Shown: piece after piece, positions 37,170 through 47,222 of the stretch | How positions within the stretch are numbered: position 1 is the first letter of the stretch | Layout of the letters: every line of letters starts with the position of its first letter | Assembly: GCF_003696365.1 (NCBI RefSeq) | Contig: NZ_RFFM01000002.1 | Span: 868,001-932,000, forward strand | Reading direction: 5' to 3' | DNA: 64,000 bases | Origin: Stutzerimonas zhaodongensis | Lineage (GTDB): Bacteria > Pseudomonadota > Gammaproteobacteria > Pseudomonadales > Pseudomonadaceae | Notes under the pieces: generated by a model | Told to the model about the DNA's origin: nothing | What the model saw: only the letters and a program-made list of their open reading frames with translations | Databases searched by the model: none | Translations under genes and position numbers: made by a program

Positions 37170-37645
37170 GCCGTGCCCTCGAGCAATTCAGGGGGGGTGA
37201 AGGACTGACAGGCCAGGAGCCCGTCCCGGCCATCAACTGTCAATCGCCGATAGCCCATGCCGCCGAGTTGTTGATCATCGACACGCCAGCCGAACTGACC
37301 GAACCGCTCCCGTGCGAAGGCGATGTTTTTCAGCCCTATCTGCAGGCTCCCAGGTCGGCCTGGCTGCAGGCAGGTGCCGCCACCATAAATACCTTTGCGA
37401 TACTCCTCGGGCGCCGTGCGGTGGCGAACCATATCCTGCTGCAGAAGTAGGAACACCGCCTCACCGCTGCGCGTGTCGTTCTGATCGAAGGCGCCGCCCG
37501 GCACGACGAAGTGGCTAACGGCGAGTATGCGACGCTGCGGATGCCACAGAACGATAGCGACGCACGAGCCTAGCAGAGTGACCACAGACCCCGGGTGCTT
37601 ACCAAAAAGGTACTCGCCGGGCAGGAGAAAACGTGGCGCAGTCAT
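37166..37645 (-). CDS. cheD: Chemoreceptor glutamine deamidase CheD
   Basis: A 159-residue CheD. The catalytic Cys28 is in [16 protein letters not shown] and His45 in [11 protein letters not shown]. It deamidates receptor glutamines to glutamates, making methylation sites. The start overlaps the cheR stop by 4 bp, as does its stop with cheB, giving tight translational coupling. Confidence 0.94.
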   Translation of the reverse strand: MTAPRFLLPGEYLFGKHPGSVVTLLGSCVAIVLWHPQRRILAVSHFVVPGGAFDQNDTRSGEAVFLLLQQDMVRHRTAPEEYRKGIYGGGTCLQPGRPGSLQIGLKNIAFARERFGQFGWRVDDQQLGGMGYRRLTVDGRDGLLACQSFTPPELLEGTA

Positions 37646-38448
37646 AAGCGTTCGAAGACCGATGAAGCAACGCTGCGCAATGGCAGCCCGAAGCCATGCA
37701 GGCTCTCCGCATGGCCGATGAACAGAAGGCCGCCAGGGCGCAGGCGCTCGAGCAAGCGGGCGACGATGGCGCGCTTATCCTCTGCGCTGAAATAGATGAG
37801 CACGTTGCGCAGGAAAATCACGTCGAAGCGCCCTATGTCCTCGGGCATCGGCCGCATCAGGTTGAGTTCGCGAAAACGCACCCGCTCGCGCAAGCCCTGG
37901 CCAAAGCGAAAAAAACCTTCGTGATCGCCGATACCGCGCAGGCAATGGCGCTTGAGCCAGCCGGGCGGAAAGTCGCTCGACTCGTCCAGCGGGTAGATGG
38001 CCGCCTCGGCCTTTTCCAGAACCGTGCGGCTGAGGTCGCTGCCTAGAATCGACCACTCCGCTGGCCCATGCTCAGCCAGTATCATTGCCAGCGTGTAAGG
38101 CTCCTCGCCTGATGAGGAGGCTGCGCTCCACAGGCGTAACGGTCCACGCCTGCCATCCAGCCAGCGGGCCAGAAACTGGAAATGCTGCGGCTCACGGAAA
38201 AAGTAGGTTTCGTTGGTAGTCAGCAGATCGATGACCAGGCGCTGCTCAGCCTGCTTCGTTGGGTCCTTGAGCAGCATCAGGTATTCGCCATAGCTGCGTA
38301 GGTTCAGGGCCCTTAGCCGGCGCATCAGTCGACCGGCGACCAATGGCCGCTTGCTATCGCTCAGATGGATGCCAGACGCCTCGACCATCAGTTGCTGCAG
38401 AAAGCGGAACTCCTGGTCGCCCAGGACCGGTAGGCTCGACGCCGACAT
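37642..38448 (-). CDS. cheR: Chemoreceptor methyltransferase CheR
   Basis: A 268-residue SAM-dependent methyltransferase. The N-terminal helical domain (1-75, VEASGIHLSDSKRPLVAGRLMRR) is followed by NETYFFREPQHFQFL, LRLWSAASSSGEEPYTLAM and FDVIFLRNVLIYFSAEDKR. It methylates glutamates of the receptors in this cluster. It lies between cheW (2-bp gap) and cheD. No pentapeptide-type tether is obvious at the end of either receptor in the cluster. Confidence 0.95.
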   Translation of the reverse strand: MSASSLPVLGDQEFRFLQQLMVEASGIHLSDSKRPLVAGRLMRRLRALNLRSYGEYLMLLKDPTKQAEQRLVIDLLTTNETYFFREPQHFQFLARWLDGRRGPLRLWSAASSSGEEPYTLAMILAEHGPAEWSILGSDLSRTVLEKAEAAIYPLDESSDFPPGWLKRHCLRGIGDHEGFFRFGQGLRERVRFRELNLMRPMPEDIGRFDVIFLRNVLIYFSAEDKRAIVARLLERLRPGGLLFIGHAESLHGFGLPLRSVASSVFERL

Positions 38449-38450
38449 CC

Positions 38451-38966
38451 TCAGCTTGCCTGCGCCATCGCCTGGCTGATCTGCAGGATGTCGTCCAACG
38501 ACAACACCTTGCGCACGTCCAGAATAATGGTGAAGCCGCGTTCGTCACGCGCCATACCGGCGATGAACTCCGTGCGAATCCCGGCGCCGAATCCCGGCGC
38601 GGGTTCGACGTCGGCGGCCTGGATGTCGAGCACCGCGTCAACCGCATCGACCACCAGGCCGATGCGTTGCAGCGATTCGTTCAGTTCCAGCTCGATGATG
38701 ACGATGCAGGTTCGCTTGCTCGGCACCGTGCGCTCCATACCGAAGCGCGCGGCCAGGTCCAGCACCGGAACGACGTTGCCACGCAGGTTGATGACCCCGT
38801 GGATGCACGCCGGCATCATCGGCACACTCGTGATCTGCCCGTACTCGATGATCTCCCGTACCAGCTCGATGGGCAGCGCATAGCGAGCCTGGCGAACCCG
38901 GAACGACAGGTGCTGGATGTCGGCCGGCGCGGTGCTGACGGCACCGCTTACCTGTGGAAGGTTCAT
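38451..38966 (-). CDS. cheW: Chemotaxis coupling protein CheW
   Basis: A 171-residue CheW-like adaptor joining receptors to CheA: QHLSFRVRQARYALPIELVREI, PACIHGVINLRGNVVPVLDLAARFG, and IGLVVDAVDAVLDI. The ATG at 38966 follows AAGGAGG, so the longer frame to 39116 is not used. It follows mcp at 10 bp. Confidence 0.93.
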   Translation of the reverse strand: MNLPQVSGAVSTAPADIQHLSFRVRQARYALPIELVREIIEYGQITSVPMMPACIHGVINLRGNVVPVLDLAARFGMERTVPSKRTCIVIIELELNESLQRIGLVVDAVDAVLDIQAADVEPAPGFGAGIRTEFIAGMARDERGFTIILDVRKVLSLDDILQISQAMAQAS

Positions 38967-38976
38967 CTGCGCCTCC

Positions 38977-40626
38977 TTATGTGAAGCTGACGAACTGACC
39001 GTCGTCAGCCATGACGGTCGGCTTGCGTGGGCTACGTACAGAGCGGTTACCGCTGGGTTTAGCACTGGGAGCTTGCGGCTGGCGACCGAGGCTCTGCGGG
39101 GCGACATCACGTGCATCCAGACGGAAGAAGCTGATCAGCTCCAGCAGTTGCGAGGCCTGGGCGTTCATCTCCTCGGAGGTGGCGGCAAGCTCTTCGGACG
39201 CCGAGGCGTTCTGCTGGGTGATCTGATTCATCTGGCCCATGGCAATGTTGATCTGGCCTGCGCCGGTACTCTGCTCCTGCGAAGCCGCGGTGATCTCCTG
39301 CACCAGGTCGGAGGTCTTCTGGATGTTAGGCACGATATCGTCCAGCAGGCGCCCGGCCTGCTCGGCCAGCTGTACGCTGCTGCCCGCTACACCACCAATC
39401 TCCTGCGCAGCGACTTGGCTGCGCTCTGCCAGCTTGCGCACCTCGGCGGCTACTACTGCGAAGCCTTTGCCATGGTCACCGGCACGCGCTGCCTCGATGG
39501 CTGCGTTGAGCGCCAGCAGATTGGTCTGGTAGGCGATGTCGTCGATGATGCCGATCTTGTCGGCGATCTGCTTCATGGCAACCACCATGTCACGCACCGC
39601 ACGGCCGCCGGCTACCGCATCGTTGGCTGCCTTGCCGGCAATGCTGTCGGTGATCTTGGCGCTTTCGGTGTTCTGCGCAATCGACGCCGACATCTGCTCA
39701 ACCGAGGCCGTGGTCTCTTCTACGCCGGCCGCTTGCTCGCTGGCTGCCTGGCTCAGCGATTGAGAGGTGGCGCTGACTTCCTCGGAGGCCGAGGACAGGG
39801 AATCGGCAGCGCTGCGGACATCGCCCATTACACTGCGCAGGCGCTCAGTCATGTTTTTCATGGCGTTGAGCAGCTGACCGGTTTCGTCCTTGCTGTTGAC
39901 CTCGACCTCGATACCCAGGTCGCCGGCGGCGAGCGAATCGGCGACCGATACAGCGCGGTTCAGCGGCCGGGTAATGCTACGGGTGACCAGAATGCCGATG
40001 CCGAAGCCCAACACGGCGGCGATGATTACCAGTGCGATCATCTGGGTTCGCGAACTCAGATAGATGTCGGTGATCTCCTCGTTAGCCTCTTTGGCACGCG
40101 AGACCTTGCGCTCGACCAGTGCGGTCAGCAGGTCGTCGGCCTTGTTACCGGTTTCACGCAGTTGCGGCAGCATCACCGATAGCTCGTCGGCCGAGCGCAC
40201 CTCGCTGGATGCCTCACGCAGCTTGAGCACCTGCTCGACGATCTGTACATAGGCGGCCATAGGCTCGCTGAGCGCTTCGAACTGGGCGATTCCTTCGGCG
40301 GTCACGAAGCTAGGGCGGGTGAGCTCGATGTACTCGTACATCTTGCTGATCGCGGCGCGGGTCTGCCGAATGGCGTAATCACGCTCGTCCAGACTCGTGG
40401 CAAGCATGCTCGAACGCAAGCCACGACCGACGTAGATCAGCTGCACATTGGCCGACTGGATATTGTTCAACGCGATCAGCTCGCGGTCATACATCTGGTC
40501 GGACAGTTCGTTGACGTGGGCAAGGTTGCGAATACCCAAAAGGCCCACGGTGACCGTCAGCGCCACCACCACCAGGAAGCCAGCGATCAGGCGGGCCCCT
40601 ATTTTGAAGTTACCGAACAATTTCAT
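38977..40626 (-). CDS. Methyl-accepting chemotaxis protein with 4-helix-bundle sensor
   Basis: A 549-residue transmembrane receptor. TM1 about 13-32, periplasmic four-helix-bundle sensor about 35-190, TM2 about 192-213, HAMP about 213-266 ([22 protein letters not shown]). The cytoplasmic coiled coil carries the conserved tip [24 protein letters not shown]. The C-terminus ends in a Pro/Ser/Arg linker and [10 protein letters not shown]. The periplasmic ligand is unknown. It lies inside the operon, between cheA and cheW. Confidence 0.94.
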   Translation of the reverse strand: MKLFGNFKIGARLIAGFLVVVALTVTVGLLGIRNLAHVNELSDQMYDRELIALNNIQSANVQLIYVGRGLRSSMLATSLDERDYAIRQTRAAISKMYEYIELTRPSFVTAEGIAQFEALSEPMAAYVQIVEQVLKLREASSEVRSADELSVMLPQLRETGNKADDLLTALVERKVSRAKEANEEITDIYLSSRTQMIALVIIAAVLGFGIGILVTRSITRPLNRAVSVADSLAAGDLGIEVEVNSKDETGQLLNAMKNMTERLRSVMGDVRSAADSLSSASEEVSATSQSLSQAASEQAAGVEETTASVEQMSASIAQNTESAKITDSIAGKAANDAVAGGRAVRDMVVAMKQIADKIGIIDDIAYQTNLLALNAAIEAARAGDHGKGFAVVAAEVRKLAERSQVAAQEIGGVAGSSVQLAEQAGRLLDDIVPNIQKTSDLVQEITAASQEQSTGAGQINIAMGQMNQITQQNASASEELAATSEEMNAQASQLLELISFFRLDARDVAPQSLGRQPQAPSAKPSGNRSVRSPRKPTVMADDGQFVSFT

Positions 40627-40637
40627 GGTGTTTCTCC

Positions 40638-42869
40638 TTACTGGCCTGCGAGGTCCTGGCGGGATTGACTGATGCGCTGGGCAGCAGGACTCGCGTCGAC
40701 GTGGTTTTGCAGGTAACGGAACAGACTGGGAATATCCAGGATCAGGGCGACTTGCCCCGTTCCAAGAATGGTGGAGCCACCAATGCCTTGCAGGTGCTGG
40801 AATAGCTGCCCGAGAGGCTTGATGACGGTTTGCAGTTCACCGTGAAGGTGATCGACGATCAGCCCGGCCTGTTGGCGCCCCTGGCTGACGACAATGATGT
40901 TGCGGCGCTTGCCGTGGCTTTCTGGCAGGTTGAAGTGGGCTGCAAGAGAGAGGCAGGGCAGCGGCTTGCCGCGCAGATTGAGGTAGCCGTAGGCGCCTGA
41001 ACTCAGCTGTTCGGCGTCCATCTCCAGACATTCGGTGACCATATCCAGCGGAATGACGAAATAGTCGTCGTTGAGGCTGACTAGGAAGCCGTCAATGATC
41101 GCCAGCGTCAGTGGCAGACGAATACGGAACGTACACCCCTGTCCTTCACGGGAGTCGATCTCGATGGTGCCGCGTAGCGCATCGATGGCGCTGCTCACCA
41201 CATCCAGCCCCACCCCCCGACCGGATAAGTCGGAAACGCTTTCTGCGGTAGAAAAACCGGCTGCAAAAATGAGCGCCTGGATATCCTGTTCGGGCAGGTT
41301 TGCCTGCGCATCGATCAGGCCGCGCGCGATCGCCTTATCACGAATACGCGCTGTGTTGAGGCCGCGCCCGTCATCAGCGACTTCGATCACGATCATGCCC
41401 GACTCGTGATAGGCGTTCAGTCGGAGGTTGCCCTCGACGGGTTTGCCGGCTGCGACCCGGCCCTCAGCCGATTCGATGCCATGGTCGATCGCGTTGCGTA
41501 CCAAGTGGGTCAACGGATCGGCTAGCTTGTCGATTACCGCCTTGTCCAGTTCGGTGTCGGCGCCGCGGATCTCCAGCCGGATGTCCTTACCCAGTTGCTG
41601 GCTTACATCGCGCACCACGCGCTGGAAGCGGTTGAAAGTGTCGCCAATCTCGATCATGCGCAGCTTCAGCGCTGCCTCGCGGATCAACTCCACATGCTGG
41701 TTGACCGTTTGAGTGCTTTCGATACAGCTGGCATCGCCGTGAGCGCGCGCACGTAGCTGTGCACCGGCAGCGCTGATGACCAACTCGCCAACCAAATTGA
41801 TGAGTTCGTCCAGCTTGTTTGCAGCCACACGGATCTGGCTGTTTTCCTGGCTGCGCTTTTCGCGGGCAACCTGTTGCTTGGCCAACGCTGCATTGACCAC
41901 TTGTGGTGCTACCAGCCCTTCGTTCACCAGCACCGTACCCAATGGCGGCTTGACCTGCGCACTTTCGGCTGCCTGCAGCGCCAGCCCTTCTTCGAGTTCT
42001 CGCTCGGTCAACAGGCCGCTGGCGACGAGAATCCGGCCAATCTGCGCATCGGTTTCCGGCAGCTCATGAATGAGCTGCAGGTAATCCTCAAGGGCGCTTG
42101 TCGGAGGGAGAATCCGCAGGGTGCAGAAGTCTTCGATGAACTCGAAAACCTCTTCGATCTCGGCCTTTCCAGCCGGCGTACAGAGTGCGATTTCCAGCCC
42201 GAGGTAGCAGGTCTCAGGTTGCAGATCAGCCAATGACGGCAGGGACTGGCTAACCGTCTCCAGATGCAGGATGTCGCCGAGGCGGCTGAGGTAACGAACG
42301 AACGAGCTAGGCTCAAATCCGTTTCTCAGCAGATCGGCATGGAAACGCAATGAAATGTGCCAGGCCCCGTCAGCATCACAGGTGGCGCAGCGCTCCAGAA
42401 GTCCGCGCGTACCGCAAGATTGTTCAGGCAGCATAACGACCGGAATATGGGTCGCCTGTGCTGCGGCGCCAGTGCAACTGGCGAGCTCGGCCAGAAGCGG
42501 CTGCTGACGGCTATCGTCAACCAGCAGCTCGCCCTTGTCGGTGTCGATCAGCTCGATCATGGCGCTGACTTCGTCCAGGCAGCGCAGCATCAGCGAGATA
42601 AGATCTGGAGAGAGGCTTTGCGCACCGTCACGCACTGCCATCAACAGGTTTTCCAAATGATGGGTAAAGCTCACCAGCGGGCCAAGCGAGAACAGCCCAG
42701 CCGAGCCCTTGAGTGTGTGCATCGCCCGGAATAGACCATTGATGGCCTGCTCGTCGTTGGGAATTTGATCGAGCTGCAGCAGGTACTCTTCTGCCTGCTT
42801 GGCCAGATCACGGGCCTCCTCGACAAAGCTCAGCAACAGCTGACTCCATTGTTCGCCATCAAGCATCAC
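40638..42869 (-). CDS. cheA: Chemotaxis histidine kinase CheA with an inserted MshEN-like repeat
   Basis: A 743-residue CheA. P1 (HPt) has phospho-His51 in [13 protein letters not shown] CheY-binding P2-like domain lies at about 168-253 ([18 protein letters not shown]). After it, two 24-residue units occur: Q276-Q299 beginning [17 protein letters not shown], and P309-Q332 beginning [17 protein letters not shown]. They resemble the paired motifs of MshEN (GspE N-terminal) domains. P3 dimerisation about 340-400 follows, then the ATPase ([33 protein letters not shown]), and P5 CheW-like regulatory about 590-720. An extra module between P2 and P3 is not part of classical CheA. Confidence 0.94.
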   Translation of the reverse strand: MMLDGEQWSQLLLSFVEEARDLAKQAEEYLLQLDQIPNDEQAINGLFRAMHTLKGSAGLFSLGPLVSFTHHLENLLMAVRDGAQSLSPDLISLMLRCLDEVSAMIELIDTDKGELLVDDSRQQPLLAELASCTGAAAQATHIPVVMLPEQSCGTRGLLERCATCDADGAWHISLRFHADLLRNGFEPSSFVRYLSRLGDILHLETVSQSLPSLADLQPETCYLGLEIALCTPAGKAEIEEVFEFIEDFCTLRILPPTSALEDYLQLIHELPETDAQIGRILVASGLLTERELEEGLALQAAESAQVKPPLGTVLVNEGLVAPQVVNAALAKQQVAREKRSQENSQIRVAANKLDELINLVGELVISAAGAQLRARAHGDASCIESTQTVNQHVELIREAALKLRMIEIGDTFNRFQRVVRDVSQQLGKDIRLEIRGADTELDKAVIDKLADPLTHLVRNAIDHGIESAEGRVAAGKPVEGNLRLNAYHESGMIVIEVADDGRGLNTARIRDKAIARGLIDAQANLPEQDIQALIFAAGFSTAESVSDLSGRGVGLDVVSSAIDALRGTIEIDSREGQGCTFRIRLPLTLAIIDGFLVSLNDDYFVIPLDMVTECLEMDAEQLSSGAYGYLNLRGKPLPCLSLAAHFNLPESHGKRRNIIVVSQGRQQAGLIVDHLHGELQTVIKPLGQLFQHLQGIGGSTILGTGQVALILDIPSLFRYLQNHVDASPAAQRISQSRQDLAGQ

Positions 42870-42878
42870 GGTCTCCCT

Positions 42879-43202
42879 TCAGCGATGGGCCGGTAGTACG
42901 TCGGGGTAAAGCGACTTCAGGCGCAACAGTTCGATCACCTCGGTCACCGGCGCAGTCGGGGCATGCGTCTTCAGGCTGCCACCGGCCTTTTCGAAATGGC
43001 GTTGGGCGGCAAGCAACAGCTGCGCGCCCGCGGTATCGAGCTCTTCGAGCGCTTCGAGATCGAGCACGCACGGGCTCGCATCCGCCTTCTCGAGCATTTT
43101 CAGCAGAGTCACGTGGGCCTCACCGACCTCGTAGATGGTCAGGCTGCCAGTCAGGACGAGCCTGGCTGGAACAACGCTGCGGTCATAGGTAAGTTCGAGC
43201 AT
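42879..43202 (-). CDS. STAS-domain protein
   Basis: A 107-residue single STAS domain: LTGSLTIYEVGEAHVTLLKMLEKA, CVLDLEALEELDTAGAQLLLAAQRHFEKAGG. The phospho-acceptor position of SpoIIAA-like proteins (usually Ser in D-S-S/A-G) is Thr here (DTAG), which could still be phosphorylated. Its stop lies 9 bp before cheA and its start 1 bp after cheY. Its place inside the chemosensory operon suggests a link to signalling, but the partner is unknown. Confidence 0.88.
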   Translation of the reverse strand: MLELTYDRSVVPARLVLTGSLTIYEVGEAHVTLLKMLEKADASPCVLDLEALEELDTAGAQLLLAAQRHFEKAGGSLKTHAPTAPVTEVIELLRLKSLYPDVLPAHR

Positions 43203-43203
43203 G

Positions 43204-43569
43204 TCAGCCGACCAGCTTGTCGACCGCGGTCAGCAGCTGCTGCGGCTGGAACGGCTTGACGATCCAGGCCTTGGCGCCTGCTGCCTGCCCTTCGGCCTTC
43301 TTGCCCTGCTCACTTTCAGTGGTAAGCATGACGATGGGCGTGAATCGATAGGCCGCATTGGCCTTGACCGCTTTCACCAGGCCGATGCCATCCAGATTGG
43401 GCATGTTGACGTCGCTGATGATCAGATTGATTTTCTGCCCGTTGAGTTTGGTCAACGCGTCCTTGCCATCTACGGCCTCGATGACTTGATGGCCCGCGCC
43501 GGAAAGGGTCATCTTCACCAGCTGGCGCATGGAGAGCGAGTCGTCGACGATCAGAATGGTCTTGGCCAT
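43204..43569 (-). CDS. cheY: Chemotaxis response regulator CheY
   Basis: A 121-residue single receiver. It has ILIVDDSLSMRQLVKMTL, Asp in LIISDVNMPNLDGIGLV, LTTESEQGKKAEG and Lys in AWIVKPFQPQQL, the full active-site set. It lacks an output domain, so it works by protein contact. As the only stand-alone receiver in the operon it is the expected CheA substrate. Whether its target is the flagellar motor cannot be told. Confidence 0.94.
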   Translation of the reverse strand: MAKTILIVDDSLSMRQLVKMTLSGAGHQVIEAVDGKDALTKLNGQKINLIISDVNMPNLDGIGLVKAVKANAAYRFTPIVMLTTESEQGKKAEGQAAGAKAWIVKPFQPQQLLTAVDKLVG

Positions 43570-43588
43570 GTATGAAGCTCCTGTTGAA

Positions 43589-44743
43589 TCAGAAAAAGGT
43601 CACGTCATCGCTGGAGCTCTTGCTACGGGCTTTGCCGTGGCGCTCCTCGTCGGTAGTGAAGTGTTGGTGTAACTCTCGCAACCAACGCTGTGGGTCGTTC
43701 ACGCAGTCGTCACCGGTGCGCACCGCCTGATCGAGCCGCTGCATGTCGTGCTGCAAGTGGTCGAGCATTTGGTCTGTGCGATCCTGAAACTGCAGGCTGA
43801 CAACGATTTCCTCGATGGTCCCCTGCGTGACGCGGGTCTCCTGCTGCAGCTGCAGCGAAGTAACCGACAGCTCATTGAGGCTTTGTCCCAGGCCATGCAT
43901 GACGTCGCCAGCAACGGTGTCGAGATAGCTCAGGTTGTCTCGCTCGCTGGTCGTCAGCTCATCGGCTGCAGTCACGGTCGCCCGAATCGCCTGATTGATT
44001 TCACTGACTTTGCTGCCCATCCGATGGCCTGTCTCGGCTGATAGGGTCGACAACTTGCGGACCTCGTCAGCCACGACGGAGAACCCACGTCCGTAATCGC
44101 CGGCACGGGCAGCTTCGATGGCAGCATTCAGCGCCAGCAGGTTGGTCTGGCTGGCAATGTCTTGCACATGCTTTGCCATTGCCTGCAGCTCACTGGCGTA
44201 GTTGTTGAGGTCGCTAATGGTGCCCAGCAGTTCTGCCTTGCGTCCGCTGGCGGAATGAAACGCCGAGGTGACTTCGTTCAGCCGGGTCTGCGCCTGGCGC
44301 AGGCTGTTGGCCATGCCGTCGCCGCCGATAACGTTGTCCGAATTGCTGAGTGTCTGGCTAAGGCGAGCAGACAACCCGGCGAAATGGTCGAACAACTGGC
44401 GCACGCTGTTCTGCTGGATGTCGCGGACTTGGCCGATGTTCTTGTCCCACGTCGGCAGGACCGCACTGAGCAGCGGTTCGACGGACGGCATGGCGACAGA
44501 CTGTGCCGCCACAGGCGAGACGCTTTCCCGTACGCCGGATGCTTGCGGCTTCAGGAACAAGGCGGAGGCGATGCAGACAGCGCTGCCACCCCCCGCAATC
44601 CATGGGGAGCCCAGCGCGAGGCCTGCGAGCCCGGCGGCTATTCCAATCCAAAGTGCTGTGTATGCAAACACGGTGCGGCCTCGCGGCGGAGAGTCGAATG
44701 GCCGGCACGATAGGGGCGACACGTTACTGGCGGTATCAGGCAA
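43589..44743 (-). CDS. Methyl-accepting protein with short N-terminal membrane hairpin
   Basis: A 384-residue receptor-like protein. Two adjacent hydrophobic segments (about 26-44 and 47-65) are separated by a very short loop (SPWIAG), so there is no real periplasmic sensor domain. The rest is cytoplasmic coiled coil with the tip [27 protein letters not shown]. It ends SSSDDVTFF. It heads the minus-strand chemosensory operon. A cytoplasmic or membrane-state signal is likely. Confidence 0.88.
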   Translation of the reverse strand: MPDTASNVSPLSCRPFDSPPRGRTVFAYTALWIGIAAGLAGLALGSPWIAGGGSAVCIASALFLKPQASGVRESVSPVAAQSVAMPSVEPLLSAVLPTWDKNIGQVRDIQQNSVRQLFDHFAGLSARLSQTLSNSDNVIGGDGMANSLRQAQTRLNEVTSAFHSASGRKAELLGTISDLNNYASELQAMAKHVQDIASQTNLLALNAAIEAARAGDYGRGFSVVADEVRKLSTLSAETGHRMGSKVSEINQAIRATVTAADELTTSERDNLSYLDTVAGDVMHGLGQSLNELSVTSLQLQQETRVTQGTIEEIVVSLQFQDRTDQMLDHLQHDMQRLDQAVRTGDDCVNDPQRWLRELHQHFTTDEERHGKARSKSSSDDVTFF

Positions 44744-44774
44744 AACCCTAGGGCGCCGTAGGGTGTCATAAGGC

Positions 44775-44801
44775 TAAAGTTTTCGTCGTCGGTGCCGGTC
44801 C
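44775..44801 (+). promoter_or_regulatory. Possible sigma-28 (FliA) promoter
   Basis: TAAAGTTT at 44775-44782, then 11 bases, then GCCGGTCC at 44794-44801. The sigma-28 consensus is TAAAGTTT-N11-GCCGATAA, so the -35 and spacing are exact and the -10 matches 5 of 8. It points toward the NarX-like kinase gene starting at 44933. Confidence 0.4.
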
Positions 44802-44932
44802 CGCGGGACTGGCTGATTCAAGGCAGGGTTGCGGGTACTGCCCTGCCGACTAGGCTGAATAGAGCCGTCGCATAACACCGATAAGGCGCAGTCGCTTACC
44901 AGATGCCACAGCTTGCAGGTGAAAGTCTTCCA

Positions 44933-46306
44933 ATGACGGTGCGTGCTCCCGATGTAGCTGGACCTATGAGCGCTTCCCGCCGCCTGTTGCGGTGGTTTCC
45001 GTGGGGTATAGCTTCGCTCCATGCGGTCGCGCTTCTAGTTGGATGGGTGCTCGTCGGCGCGCGCACATCAGATGCAATGCCCGTACTGCTATTGGCTTTG
45101 CCGGTGCTTTCCACCAGCGCGATGTGGATAGCCGCGTACGCCTGCATGCAACGCATACCCGAGCACCGAGAAGCAGTGGCAGGTCATAAACCTCCACCAT
45201 CAAGCCCCATAGGCCCACTCCCCGTACCGCAAACGCGCGATACCAAACAGGGGGCTTACGAGCGCATGATTGCCAGTCTGCCTGAGGGGGTTGTCATCAT
45301 CCGCGATGGGCGAGTGCACTACAGCAATGCTGCAGCGTGCGCGATTTTCAACCCCGCGCATACGATGATGTCGGCGTCACGGGAACTCGATCAGTACTTC
45401 CATATCTCGCTCCTATTTGAGGAATCCGAGCGGATACGACAGCTGCAGCATGGCCTCATCGATGCGGCGCGCTTTCGGCACGTCACGCTCCAACGTCTGG
45501 ATGGCAGTCCTTTTCAGGCAGAGGTAACTGAGATATTGCTGGAAAACGATGGGCACCATGACGTGCTGCTCATGGTGCGTGATATCAGCGAGTCGGAGCG
45601 GATACGGCTGGAGCTCGAACAGGCCAACCAACGACTACAGCATCTCTCGCAGCGCTTGATGGAAGTGCAGGAAGCCCAATGTCGCCAACTGGCGAGGGAC
45701 CTGCACGACGATATCGGGCAGCAACTCACCGGCCTGAAACTGCACCTGCAGCGCCTGGAGGGGTCGCTGTCACATGAGCCATCGCTGGCGTCCCTGGTCG
45801 GCCAGCTGACCGAGGCCGTGGACGAGGCACTGAACAAGGTACGCAGCCTGTCGCTGGCGCTGCACCCCCTGCAGCTTGAAACACTGGGACTGCAAGCCGC
45901 TGTCCACTGGCACCTGTCACGCTTTCTTGAGGCGGGACAAACGCGCTGGTCGCTTAAGCTCGACGGTGAAACGGTCGACCTTTCTCCCGATATCGCGCTA
46001 GTTGCGTTCCGAATCATCCAGGAAGCGGTGAACAACGTCGCCCGTCATGCGCGTGCCGGCACGGTAAACGTGCGAATCTGTCGCACCGACACGGCGCTGC
46101 GCGTCGAAATTGTCGACGATGGAATTGGTTTCGACTATCTAGCGGCGCGCGCACGGGCGCAGAGTCTGGGCCTGACCAGCATGGAGGAGCGCGCCGCAGC
46201 GTTAAGCGGAGAAGTCAACATTGCAAGCCTCAGCGGGGGCGGCACGCGGGTGACGGTGAGACTGCCGATACCGGACACGCCCCCGCACAATGGAGTACGA
46301 AGATGA
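44933..46306 (+). CDS. NarX-type sensor histidine kinase with PAS domain
   Basis: A 457-residue membrane kinase. Two N-terminal hydrophobic segments (about 24-42 and 48-70 of this start) are followed by a PAS-like domain (about 105-225, SLPEGVVIIRDGRVHYSN) and a HisKA_3 block with His in CRQLARDLHDDIGQQLTGLKLHLQ. The ATPase domain has IIQEAVNNVARHA and IVDDGIGFD. AGGTGA lies about 10 bases before the ATG at 44933; 44903 and 44966 are other possible starts. The adjacent LuxR-type regulator gene overlaps its end by 4 bp. Signal unknown. Confidence 0.87.
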   Translation: MTVRAPDVAGPMSASRRLLRWFPWGIASLHAVALLVGWVLVGARTSDAMPVLLLALPVLSTSAMWIAAYACMQRIPEHREAVAGHKPPPSSPIGPLPVPQTRDTKQGAYERMIASLPEGVVIIRDGRVHYSNAAACAIFNPAHTMMSASRELDQYFHISLLFEESERIRQLQHGLIDAARFRHVTLQRLDGSPFQAEVTEILLENDGHHDVLLMVRDISESERIRLELEQANQRLQHLSQRLMEVQEAQCRQLARDLHDDIGQQLTGLKLHLQRLEGSLSHEPSLASLVGQLTEAVDEALNKVRSLSLALHPLQLETLGLQAAVHWHLSRFLEAGQTRWSLKLDGETVDLSPDIALVAFRIIQEAVNNVARHARAGTVNVRICRTDTALRVEIVDDGIGFDYLAARARAQSLGLTSMEERAAALSGEVNIASLSGGGTRVTVRLPIPDTPPHNGVRR

Positions 46307-46953
46307 AACGGGTAGCACTGATCGACGATCATGGACTGGTCAGGGCGGGCCTGCGGGCGCTGGTACAAGACCAGCCTGGGTATGAGGTAGTAGCAGAGGG
46401 CGAGGACGGGAGCGAGGTTCACGCCATCCTGACCGAATGTAATCCGGATATTCTGCTCCTGGATATCAGCATGAAGCACATGAGCGGCCTGGACGTTCTG
46501 CGTCAGTGGCGCGCCGAATTTCCCAATGTGCAGATCCTCATTCTGTCGATGCATACAACAGCCGACTATGTATTGCAGGCCCTGCGCCTGGGTGCCAGTG
46601 GTTACCTGCTCAAGGATGCAGCCGCTCAGGAACTGGAGATGGCCCTCAGGGCCTTGTCTCGCAACGAGTCATATCTAAGCCCGGGCATTGCCCAGACAGT
46701 CATACAGTCGGCCGTGATAGAAGGCGGCCCACGCGAAATACCCAACGCCCCAGCCTTGACGCCACGTCAGGTGGAAATACTGCGCCTGATCGTGCGGGGT
46801 GTCTCCACAAGGGATATTGCCGGCGGTCTGGGTCTGAGCGTAAAGACAGTTGATGCCCATCGAGCCCAGATAATGGATCGCCTCAATCTCAGAGACGTGC
46901 CGTCGCTGGTCCTTTACGCGCTGCGCAAGGGTTTGGTAAGCCCTGACGACTGA
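46303..46953 (+). CDS. NarL/LuxR-family response regulator
   Basis: A 216-residue regulator. The receiver has IDDHGLVRAGL, Asp in DILLLDISMKHMSG and Lys in GYLLKDAAAQEL. The C-terminal HTH has LTPRQVEILRLIVRGVSTRDIAGGL and VKTVDAHRAQIMDRL. It overlaps the kinase gene by 4 bp and is its partner. The target genes are unknown; the DnaA-box region follows directly. Confidence 0.93.
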   Translation: MKRVALIDDHGLVRAGLRALVQDQPGYEVVAEGEDGSEVHAILTECNPDILLLDISMKHMSGLDVLRQWRAEFPNVQILILSMHTTADYVLQALRLGASGYLLKDAAAQELEMALRALSRNESYLSPGIAQTVIQSAVIEGGPREIPNAPALTPRQVEILRLIVRGVSTRDIAGGLGLSVKTVDAHRAQIMDRLNLRDVPSLVLYALRKGLVSPDD

Positions 46954-46969
46954 CCGAGTCCATCATGCC

Positions 46970-46987
46970 GGCATCCGCTCGGATGCC
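46970..46987 (+). terminator. Hairpin after the response regulator gene
   Basis: GGCATCC and GGATGCC pair perfectly around GCTC, 17 bp after the stop codon. No T-run follows, so termination is uncertain. Confidence 0.45.
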
Positions 46988-47031
46988 GAGGGATGCTGTC
47001 GTGAGCGATCGCAGGATTGACGCTGACATCA

Positions 47032-47136
47032 TTGATCAGTTTTTAACCAAAGAGCTAAGCGCCGCGCAGTCAAACGCCCGACGACTTATCTCCCCATGTT
47101 ATCCACAAAGCGCTCCACAGCTATCTTGGAAAACAA
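47032..47136 (+). repeat. DnaA-box repeat unit 1
   Basis: TTGATCAG 47032-47039, TTATCCACA 47099-47107, CACAGC 47116-47121, and a degenerate GGAAAAC 47128-47134. The last block has one mismatch to GGATAAC; all distances match the other copies. Confidence 0.8.
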
Positions 47137-47222
47137 CATAAACACATGTTATGGAGCTCGGCGGCGGTCATCTCTACGCTTTTTGCTTTTATATCAAGCG
47201 GTTCAAATCGTCGGACAAACTA

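Noticed and set aside
38917..40182. Plus-strand frame of 421 codons
   Set aside because: Antisense to a clear chemoreceptor and the start of cheW; no recognisable domain.
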